A stretch of DNA of 12,082 nt from Acetobacteraceae bacterium (GTDB lineage Bacteria > Pseudomonadota > Alphaproteobacteria > Acetobacterales > Acetobacteraceae), in the NCBI GenBank assembly GCA_947478535.1, contig CANJXD010000128.1, forward strand, positions 1 through 12,082. Direction: 5' to 3'. Below the pieces are notes generated by a model. It did no database searches. It was not told where the DNA came from and saw nothing but the letters and a program-made list of their open reading frames with translations. Shown here one piece after another: positions 6,215 through 12,082 of this stretch (positions within the stretch are counted from its first letter, which is position 1; the number at the start of each line of letters is the position of its first letter). The position numbers and the translations under genes are program-made.

Positions 6215-7369
6215 ATGTCCAAGCTCGATTTCACCCGCGACGAATTCACCGACCGCCTTGCCCGGGCGCGTGCCGCCGTCGGCGCGGCGGGGCTGGATTG
6301 GCTGGTGGTGCTGCATCCCGTCTCCATCCTGTGGCTCACGGGCGGGGAGGCGAAGTCCTACCAGTCCTTCCAGTGCCTGCTGCTGGCGGCGGAGGACCGG
6401 CCGCTGGTGCTGCTCTCCCGCGGGTCGGATATCGGGGAATGGCGCGATGATGCCTGGGTGGATGAGGCGCTGCCCTGGGGCGGCAACGAACCGGCGGACC
6501 CGATCGACGCCTTCGCCAGCCTCGCGCGGGATCGCGGGCTGCTGGCGGCGCGCGTCGGGATCGAGACCTGCGGCTACTACCTTCACCCGCAGCATTACAC
6601 GCGGCTGAAGGATCTGCTCGGCGCGGCGCTGGTGGCGGAACCCGCGAACCTTATCCATGACATCAAGGCCCGCAAATCCCCGGCCGAGCTCGCGCTGGTG
6701 CGGGAAGCGGCGGCGCGGGCGGATGCGGCGCTGGCGTCCTGCCTCGCGGTGGCCCGGCCCGGCTGCACGGAACTCGCGATGGCGGGGGAGGCGTATCGCG
6801 CCCTGCTCGCCAGCGGCTGCGGCCTGCCGGCAAGCACGATGAACCTCGTGACCGGCGAACGGCTCTGCTACCCCCATGGCGCGCCAACGCAGCGGGTGAT
6901 GCAGGCGGGCGATGGCGGGAATATCGAACTGGGCGCGGCCTTTCGGCGCTACACCGCGACGCTCGGGCGGGATTTCGCGCTGGGTTCGGCCTCGGCCCGC
7001 TTCCGGCATCTGCATGATGTGGTGCGGGAGGCCGGCGACGCGATGATGGCGGCGATCCGCCCCGGTGTGCCTGCGATCGAGCCGCATCTCGCCGCGAAGC
7101 GCGTCATCGCCAGGGCGGGCTTCGATGCGGGGCGGCTGCATACCTCCGGCTACGGGCTGGCGCCGGGGTTTCCACCCTCCTGGGGGGAGCCGCTGAACAT
7201 GTTCGGCGGCACCACGGCGGTGATCGAGGAAGGCATGGTGCTGACCATCGAGCCGCCGGTCTTCCTGCATGAGGAAAGGCTGGGCGCGCGGCTGATCGAC
7301 AATGTCATCGTCACCGCGACGGGGGCGGAGCTGCTGTCCCGCGCGTCGCGGGATGTGATTGTCGTTTAA
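6215..7369 (+). CDS. Creatinase/M24-fold hydrolase with degenerate metal site
   Basis: This 384-residue protein has the two-domain creatinase/prolidase layout: a Creatinase_N-like domain (about 1-145) and a pita-bread C-domain (about 155-384). Aligning by motif, the five usual metal ligands D-D-H-E-E become E238 (in NIELGA), T249 (in YTATLGRDF), Y313 (in SGYGLA), E346 (in LTIEPP) and I361 (in RLIDNVIVT). Four of five are changed, so it is probably not a metallopeptidase. Creatinase itself is a metal-free member of this fold that hydrolyses a C-N bond, and ectoine hydrolase belongs to the same group; H221 in CYPHGAP is placed where creatinase has its catalytic histidine. AGGGA lies 7 nt before the ATG. 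The gene follows the LysR gene by 32 bp, so the two are likely co-transcribed. The actual substrate, perhaps an amide or guanidino-type compound, is unknown. Confidence 0.85.
   Translation: MSKLDFTRDEFTDRLARARAAVGAAGLDWLVVLHPVSILWLTGGEAKSYQSFQCLLLAAEDRPLVLLSRGSDIGEWRDDAWVDEALPWGGNEPADPIDAFASLARDRGLLAARVGIETCGYYLHPQHYTRLKDLLGAALVAEPANLIHDIKARKSPAELALVREAAARADAALASCLAVARPGCTELAMAGEAYRALLASGCGLPASTMNLVTGERLCYPHGAPTQRVMQAGDGGNIELGAAFRRYTATLGRDFALGSASARFRHLHDVVREAGDAMMAAIRPGVPAIEPHLAAKRVIARAGFDAGRLHTSGYGLAPGFPPSWGEPLNMFGGTTAVIEEGMVLTIEPPVFLHEERLGARLIDNVIVTATGAELLSRASRDVIVV
7366..7369. other. Interlocked convergent stop codons (TTAA)
   Basis: The plus-strand hydrolase ends with TAA at 7367-7369 and the minus-strand TpsB gene ends with TAA at 7368-7366, both contained in the palindrome TTAA. 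There is no intergenic sequence for a terminator, so each transcript must end inside, and antisense to, the other gene. Confidence 0.95.
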
Positions 7370-9087
7370 TAGCGCAGCAGCAGCCGCGCGAAGATCGCGT
7401 CGGAGTCCAGCGCCCGCACGCCCTGGCCTTCCGGCGTGCGGGTGATGCGGTGCGCGGCCTCGAGGTCGATCTGCCAGCGCTCATCCCATTGCAGCCGCAC
7501 CCCGCCGCCCCAGGAGGCGATGCGGCGTGCCTCGCTGCCGGGGTCGTTGTCCGTCGCGCGGCCTTCGTCGCGGAACAGGTAGAATTGGGTGCCGAGGCGG
7601 AAGGCGTCCCGCCCGGGCTGCAGAGTGAATTCGGTGGAAAGCTGCAATTCCGCGCCGCCCTGGGCGGCTCGGTCGCCAGCAATCTGCCCCGCGTAAAAGC
7701 CGCGGCCGAGGCGGTTGCCGCCGAGGTAGAATTTCTCGGCCGGCGGCAGCAGGTCGTCGCTCCATTGCGCGCTGCCGGCGGCGTGCAGGGACAGCAGCCA
7801 CCCCTCGGCCGGCGTCAGCAGGGGTTGGGTGCGGGTGGCGTCGAGTGTGGCGCGGAAGAAGCCGAAATCGCTACCGAGGCGGGCGGTGGTGCCGTTGGTG
7901 CCGTCGCTCGCGCCCAGCGTCTCCAGCCCCCGATGCCCGCGCAGCGCCAGCGTGCTGATGGCGGCGGCGGGGGCGAAGGGCAGCAGCGCGTCCCGCTCCT
8001 CCCATTCCAGGGCGAGCCTCGCGGCGCGGACTGCGTCGCGGCTGGCGCGGAAGCGGCGCAACTCCACCGTGCTCTCGAAGGCATCGAGCTGCGCCGTCAG
8101 CACCAGGTTGCGGGGGCGGGAGCGGATGAGCGGCTGGCTCACCGCCAGCCCTGCCACCCGCGTATCCCCGAGATAGCCGAGCGGGGACAAGGCGAGCCCC
8201 GGCACGGCGCGACCGCCGCCGGCGAAGGCGCGCAGCCGCAGGCCGGAGCCGCCGAGGAAGACTTCCTCCGTCACCTGCACGAAGTTCTGGCCGTTGCCAT
8301 CCGTCCGCAGCGCCGCGATCTCCGTCCGTTCGCCGAGGCTGGTGAAGGCGTTGAACTGCGTCACCAGCAGCCCCTGCCAGGCGCCGGTCGTGGAGTTTCC
8401 GCGATTGTCGAGGCTGGCGAAGCCCGTGACCGGCCGGCGCGTGGCGCGGACCAGCAGCGCCATGGCGCCGGGGGCATCCATGGGGCGCAGCAAGCCCTGC
8501 ACCTCCATCCCCGCGACATCACCGGCCAGCAGCAGGGCGCGTTCCAGGGCGGCATGGGGCAGGGGGCGCTGGTCCAGCAGGGGGGTGAGGAAACGCCGAA
8601 GCTGCGCCTCGGCCGGGCCGAGGGAAGCGCCTTCCACGGTGATGGCGGCGATCGTGCCTTCCGTCACCGCGAAGCGCAGCGCGGCGCGGTCCTCCGCCTC
8701 CCGTTCCAGGGCTGCGGAGACCGCGACATAGGGGAAGCCGGCGGCGCGGTAGGCGCCGAGCAGGGCGACCCGCGCGGTCTCGATCTCCGCCAGCGAGGCC
8801 AGGCGGTTGGCAAGGCCCTCCACCAGCGGGTGCAGGCGGCCAACGGGCAGCGCCGTGGCGCCGGAGATTTCCACCGTGCCGAGCCGCACACGCTGCGTCG
8901 CGCCGGGGCCTGTGGTGGCGGTGGGCGCCGGGGGCAGCAGGGCCGGGCCGAGGCTCGGCGGTGCGGCAGGGGCGACGCGGTCGATGATGCCGGGCTGCGG
9001 CGGGACGGATTGCGCGAGGAGCATGGCCGGCCATAGCGCGACCAGGGACAGCGCCCCGCCGATCGGCAATCGCGCGCGGCCAGACAC
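7366..9087 (-). CDS. TpsB/FhaC/ShlB-family outer-membrane two-partner-secretion transporter
   Basis: This 573-residue outer-membrane protein exports (and often activates) a large TpsA exoprotein. It has a signal peptide ending AMLLA at 21-25, a proline-rich linker (about 40-64), POTRA domain 1 (about 66-128) and POTRA 2 (about 135-215). A C-terminal 16-strand-type barrel (about 220-573) contains the conserved loop-6 motif GRGF (461-464) within LGGNRLGRGFY, and ends in an aromatic residue (Y573), as outer-membrane barrels do. The frame is open to a TTG at 9192, but the GTG at 9087 has a perfect AGGAGGTG 8 nt upstream and starts the signal peptide. No TpsA gene is in the window on either side, which is unusual since tpsBA are normally adjacent. 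The stop codon interlocks with that of the convergent hydrolase. Confidence 0.9.
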   Translation of the reverse strand: MSGRARLPIGGALSLVALWPAMLLAQSVPPQPGIIDRVAPAAPPSLGPALLPPAPTATTGPGATQRVRLGTVEISGATALPVGRLHPLVEGLANRLASLAEIETARVALLGAYRAAGFPYVAVSAALEREAEDRAALRFAVTEGTIAAITVEGASLGPAEAQLRRFLTPLLDQRPLPHAALERALLLAGDVAGMEVQGLLRPMDAPGAMALLVRATRRPVTGFASLDNRGNSTTGAWQGLLVTQFNAFTSLGERTEIAALRTDGNGQNFVQVTEEVFLGGSGLRLRAFAGGGRAVPGLALSPLGYLGDTRVAGLAVSQPLIRSRPRNLVLTAQLDAFESTVELRRFRASRDAVRAARLALEWEERDALLPFAPAAAISTLALRGHRGLETLGASDGTNGTTARLGSDFGFFRATLDATRTQPLLTPAEGWLLSLHAAGSAQWSDDLLPPAEKFYLGGNRLGRGFYAGQIAGDRAAQGGAELQLSTEFTLQPGRDAFRLGTQFYLFRDEGRATDNDPGSEARRIASWGGGVRLQWDERWQIDLEAAHRITRTPEGQGVRALDSDAIFARLLLRY

Positions 9088-9095
9088 TGTGGCCC

Positions 9096-9103
9096 CACCT
9101 CCT
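9096..9103 (-). promoter_or_regulatory. Strong Shine-Dalgarno site fixing the GTG start of the TpsB gene
   Basis: AGGAGGTG on the minus strand, fully complementary to the anti-SD core of 16S rRNA, ends 8 nt before the GTG at 9087. It decides this GTG over the in-frame TTG at 9192, which would put 35 non-signal-like residues ahead of the signal peptide. Confidence 0.8.
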
Positions 9104-9196
9104 GCTTGCTGGCGCCACAACCGGCGCGGGGGCGACACTGCCCAATATTCCACCAGCGCGTCAATCAGGCGGCGGACTGCGCGGTGCAGCAATCAC

Positions 9197-9224
9197 TTGA
9201 CCGGACAAATCCGTGAGTTAGCGT
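9197..9224 (+). promoter_or_regulatory. Candidate promoter for the peptide ABC transporter operon
   Basis: TTGACC (9197-9202), 16 bp spacer, then TAGCGT (9219-9224), giving a leader of about 40 nt before the ATG at 9271. The -35 is good and the -10 weak. The same TAGCGTTC string appears in the candidate monooxygenase promoter. Confidence 0.35.
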
Positions 9225-9270
9225 TCGTCGCGGATGAAGGCCCGCGATGGCGGCCGATGGAGATGGATCG

Positions 9271-10839
9271 ATGAAGTTCGGCAAGCGGCAACTCGCCTCC
9301 CTGTTCGGCCTGGCGGCGATGGTTCCTGGCGCGGCGCGGGCGCAGTCCGCGGCACAGCGCAACCGCATCCTGGTGATTGCCGTGAATGCGGATCCGGCGG
9401 GGCTGGAACCCGGCGCCAACCGCGCGGAGCCGATCGGCAGCGAGATCATCCTCAACGTCTTCGATACGCTGGTGGCCTGGACGCCGCCGGCCTTCGCGCA
9501 ACTCGAAGGGCGGCTCGCGCAGTCCTGGAGCGTCTCGGCGGATGGCAAGGTCTTCACCTTCGCGCTGCGACCGGGGGTGAAGTTCCATGACGACACGGCC
9601 TGCGACGCGGCTGCGGTGAAGTTCAGCCTGGAACGCACGCGCGACATCAACCCCTATATGCGCGCCACCTTCGGCCTGATCGAGAGCATCGAGGCGACGG
9701 GCGCGCTCGAGGTGAAGATCACCTTGAAGGAGACGATGCCCGTCTTCCTGTCGCTGCTCGCGCAGCCGCAGGCGGCCATCGTCAGCCCGACCGCGGCACG
9801 GCGGCTCGGCGATACCTTCAACGTCAACCCCGTGGGCACCGGCCCCTTCAAGTTCCGGAGCTACAGGCCGGATACCGACGTGGTGCTGGATGCGAACCCC
9901 GACTACTTCCGCGGCGCGCCGCGCTTGCAGCGCATCATCTACCGCATCATCCCGGATGCCTCGACGCGCCGGCTCGAGCTGGAGAATGGCGGCGTCGACC
10001 TCGTGCAGCAGAACGGCCAGCTGGCCGCGCTGCCGACGCAGGATGTCCGCGCGCTGCGGGGGCGCGCGGGAATCGAGGTGATCGAGGTGCCGAGCCAGAT
10101 CATCCGCCAGCTGGAATTCAACAATTCCGGCCTGCAAGGCCCGCTCCGCGATGTGCGGGTCCGGCGCGCCATCGCGCACGCCATTGACTATGACGGGCTG
10201 CTCGATGGCGTGCTGGGTGGCACGGCGGACCGCGTCTATGGGCCGCTGCCGACGAATAGCTGGGCCTTCAACCCGGAGATCCGCGATCTCGCGCCGAAGT
10301 ATGATGTGGCGCGGGCGCGGGCGCTGCTGGCGGAAGCCGGCGTCGCGCCGGGGCAGTTGAAGATCACGCTGTACAGCTTCCAGGGCAGCCTCTGGGGGGC
10401 GGTGGCGACCTTCATCCAGGCCAACCTGGCGGCCGTCGGTGTCGAGGCGACGATCGCGCAGACCGAATTCCCGGCCCTCCGCGCGCTGCATGTGGCGGGG
10501 CGGTTCGAGGTGGCGCTGGATGGCCGCCAGCCCTGGTACAACGACCCCGATGCGCACATCACCATCGGCTACCTCTCGGGCCTCGCGGACAGCGCGATGA
10601 CCTTCCGCATGCCGGCCGATACGGCGCTCGATGCGGCGATCCTGCGCGCCCAGACGACGGTGGATTTCGAGGCGCGCAAGCAGCTGTATTTTCAGATCCA
10701 GCGGGACATCCTGGACCGCGTGCCTGGCGCCTGGCTGTTCAGCAACAAGCTGATCGTCTTCAAGCGCGCGAATGTGAGGGGCCTTGTGGTCAACAGCGCG
10801 CCGCCCCTGAACGAGTATTTTGGCGTGTTCAAGGAGTAG
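9271..10839 (+). CDS. ABC transporter substrate-binding protein, dipeptide/oligopeptide type (SBP_bac_5)
   Basis: This 522-residue periplasmic binding protein of the Dpp/Opp/nickel family (cluster C) is of normal length. A signal peptide ends AARA at 21-24. The mature part shows family landmarks: AQSWSVSADGKVFTFALRPGVKFHD (83-107), NPVGTGPFKF (186-195), the ANPDYFRGAP segment (208-217) and, further on, VRVRRAIAHAIDYD, the usual 'hinge-crossing' helix. No cysteine follows the signal, so it is soluble and not a lipoprotein. The frame opens at 9247, but the ATG at 9271 has GGAG 8 nt upstream and begins the signal peptide. It heads the operon, followed 18 bp later by the first permease. Family members bind di- and oligopeptides, glutathione, opines, heme or nickel, so 'peptide' is a class label only. 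Confidence 0.93.
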   Translation: MKFGKRQLASLFGLAAMVPGAARAQSAAQRNRILVIAVNADPAGLEPGANRAEPIGSEIILNVFDTLVAWTPPAFAQLEGRLAQSWSVSADGKVFTFALRPGVKFHDDTACDAAAVKFSLERTRDINPYMRATFGLIESIEATGALEVKITLKETMPVFLSLLAQPQAAIVSPTAARRLGDTFNVNPVGTGPFKFRSYRPDTDVVLDANPDYFRGAPRLQRIIYRIIPDASTRRLELENGGVDLVQQNGQLAALPTQDVRALRGRAGIEVIEVPSQIIRQLEFNNSGLQGPLRDVRVRRAIAHAIDYDGLLDGVLGGTADRVYGPLPTNSWAFNPEIRDLAPKYDVARARALLAEAGVAPGQLKITLYSFQGSLWGAVATFIQANLAAVGVEATIAQTEFPALRALHVAGRFEVALDGRQPWYNDPDAHITIGYLSGLADSAMTFRMPADTALDAAILRAQTTVDFEARKQLYFQIQRDILDRVPGAWLFSNKLIVFKRANVRGLVVNSAPPLNEYFGVFKE

Positions 10840-10857
10840 CGGCGGGATGGCCGGCTG

Positions 10858-11868
10858 ATGGGCGGTTACGCGCTGCGGCGCCTGGGGGCGTTGCTGCCGG
10901 TACTGTTCCTGGTGCTGGTCATCATCTTCCACCTCACGCGCTTCATCCCCGGCGACCCGGCAGTGACGCTGCTGGGTCCCGGGGCGACGGCCGAACAGAT
11001 CGGCGCGCTGCGGGACCAACTGCGCCTCGATGAGCCCATGGGCATGCAGTTCCTCTCCTATCTCGGCGGGCTGGCGCAGGGGGATCTCGGGCGGTCGCTG
11101 AAGACGGGCGCGCCGGTCGCGCGGGAATTGCTGGCGCGGCTGCCGGCGACGATCGAGCTTTCGGTGCTGGCGCTGCTGGTGGCGATCGTGGTCGGCATCC
11201 CGCTCGGCGTTGTGTCCGCCATCCGCGCCAATACGGCCTTCGACCATGTCGTGCGGGTGGTCTCGCTGCTCGGGGTCTCGACGCCGGCCTTCCTGCTGGC
11301 GCTGGTGCTGCAGCTCGTGTTCGGCATCGGGCTTGGGTGGCTGCCGATTTCCGGGCGCACCAGCCCGTATTTCCTCGATGATCCCGTGACCGGCTTCGCC
11401 GTGCTGGATGGGCTGCTGGCGGGCGATGGGGAGGCGGCGTGGGATGCCTTCACGCATCTGCTGCTGCCGACCACGGTGCTGGCCGCCTTCCTCGCCGCGA
11501 CGCTGGGCCGCTTCGTCCGCAACACGATGCTGGAGACGATGGGGGAGGATTATATCCGCACGGCCCGCGCCAAGGGCCTGCCGGATCGCGCCGTGTTCTT
11601 CGTCCATGCCCTGCGCAATTCGCTGCTGCCGGCCGTCACCATCGTCGGGCTGAAATTCGCCGAGATGCTGGGCGGGGCGATCCTGACGGAGACGGTCTTC
11701 GCCTGGCCGGGCGTCGGCCGCTTCATGTTCGATGCCATCCGCAACCGGGACTACCCCGTGATCCAGGGGGCGACGCTGGTCTTCGCGCTGATGTTCATGC
11801 TGGTTTCGCTGGCGGTGGACCTGTTGCAGGCACTGCTGGACCCGCGGTTGCGGAAAAGGATGCGCTGA
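10858..11868 (+). CDS. ABC transporter permease, DppB/OppB type
   Basis: This 336-residue inner-membrane permease starts with the family's basic MGGYALRRLG followed by TM helix 1 (about 11-28), then the periplasmic FIPGDPAVTLLG (29-40). About six TM helices follow. The cytoplasmic EAA loop runs from 221 to 258 (RNTMLETMGEDYIRTARAKGL onward), and ETVFAWPGVGRFMFDAI (278-294) is a DppB hallmark. Length is typical. It lies 18 bp after the binding protein and one base before the start of the second permease, so the genes are one operon and the two permeases should heterodimerise. The ATP-binding subunits are not in the window and presumably follow to the right. Confidence 0.95.
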   Translation: MGGYALRRLGALLPVLFLVLVIIFHLTRFIPGDPAVTLLGPGATAEQIGALRDQLRLDEPMGMQFLSYLGGLAQGDLGRSLKTGAPVARELLARLPATIELSVLALLVAIVVGIPLGVVSAIRANTAFDHVVRVVSLLGVSTPAFLLALVLQLVFGIGLGWLPISGRTSPYFLDDPVTGFAVLDGLLAGDGEAAWDAFTHLLLPTTVLAAFLAATLGRFVRNTMLETMGEDYIRTARAKGLPDRAVFFVHALRNSLLPAVTIVGLKFAEMLGGAILTETVFAWPGVGRFMFDAIRNRDYPVIQGATLVFALMFMLVSLAVDLLQALLDPRLRKRMR

Positions 11869-11869
11869 G

Positions 11870-12082
11870 GTGGGGTTCTGGGCGCGCAACCGGCTGGCGG
11901 CGGTGGGGGCGGGGATGCTCGCGCTGATCCTGCTCGCGGTGCTGGTTGGGCCGTTCCTCAGTGCCTCGCCGATTGCCATCGACATCGCCAACAAGCTGGC
12001 GCCTCCGTCCACAGCGCATCTCCTGGGAACGGATTTCTTCGGGCGAGACGTGCTGGCGCGGCTGCTGCATGGCGGGCGGGCG
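11870..12082 (+). CDS. ABC transporter permease, DppC/OppC type, N-terminal part only
   Basis: This is the first 71 residues of the second permease; the gene continues past the right edge. The start is a GTG one base after the DppB-type stop (TGA 11866-11868), with AGGA (11857-11860) 9 nt upstream inside the previous gene. Residues 2-9 are the short cytoplasmic stretch, then TM helix 1 (about 10-30). The segment LLGTDFFGRDVLARLLHGGR (51-70) is the DppC-family signature for the loop just before the second helix, which makes the call secure despite the truncation. Confidence 0.93.
   Translation, partial: MGFWARNRLAAVGAGMLALILLAVLVGPFLSASPIAIDIANKLAPPSTAHLLGTDFFGRDVLARLLHGGRA

Noticed and set aside
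7450..9036. A 528-codon plus-strand open frame opposite the TpsB gene, which could have been a missing partner
   Set aside because: Composition (Q, R, H, G, A repeats) is that of a reverse-strand shadow, with no signal peptide, TPS domain or beta-helix repeats; it is not a TpsA.
9088..9192. TTG-initiated extension of the TpsB protein
   Set aside because: It would put 35 residues before an evident signal peptide, whereas a perfect AGGAGGTG directs the GTG at 9087.
9193..12012. A 939-codon open frame on the minus strand, opposite the peptide-binding protein and permease genes
   Set aside because: Its translation is rich in R, H, Q and A with no domain or motif, and it lies exactly opposite two genes with clear family signatures. 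Long antisense frames are expected in GC-rich coding DNA.

Overview
The window is very GC-rich (roughly 70% by eye) and gene-dense. It carries several periplasmic solute-binding proteins, two of them of the Bug (tripartite tricarboxylate transporter receptor) type. This suggests an alphaproteobacterium, plausibly an Acetobacteraceae member such as Roseomonas; that is inference from style, not from a marker gene. I found no RNA genes, mobile elements, CRISPR arrays or obvious pseudogenes. The longest gene-free stretch is about 180 bp.

Left block (1-5124, minus strand, transcribed right to left): an FMN-dependent luciferase-like monooxygenase, then a nitrate/sulfonate/taurine-type ABC importer (NMT1/THI5-like binding protein, ATPase, permease), then two tandem Bug receptors. 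The second Bug gene runs off the left edge. Gene junctions are tight: 4-bp overlap between ATPase and permease, 11-bp overlap between the two Bug genes. The block therefore looks like one catabolic uptake operon, with gaps of 77-88 bp after the monooxygenase gene and before the first Bug gene.

Divergent block (5244-7369, plus strand): a LysR-type regulator followed 32 bp later by a creatinase/M24-fold hydrolase that has lost four of the five usual metal ligands. The 119 bp between monooxygenase and regulator hold back-to-back candidate promoters arranged around a dyad centred at 5187. The simplest reading is that the LysR protein controls both directions: the importer brings in an organic (probably N- or S-containing) compound, and the monooxygenase and creatinase-like hydrolase break it down. 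The substrate cannot be named from sequence.

Right block: a TpsB/FhaC-type outer-membrane two-partner-secretion transporter (7366-9087, minus) converges on the hydrolase gene, and their stop codons interlock in one TTAA. No TpsA exoprotein is visible. Divergently from it runs a dipeptide/oligopeptide (Dpp/Opp) ABC importer operon: binding protein (9271-10839), first permease (10858-11868), and the start of the second permease (11870 to the right edge).

I see no defence system or clearly new machinery. The points most worth checking are the degenerate hydrolase, the symmetric divergent promoter, the Bug duplication attached to an ABC operon, and the orphan TpsB.
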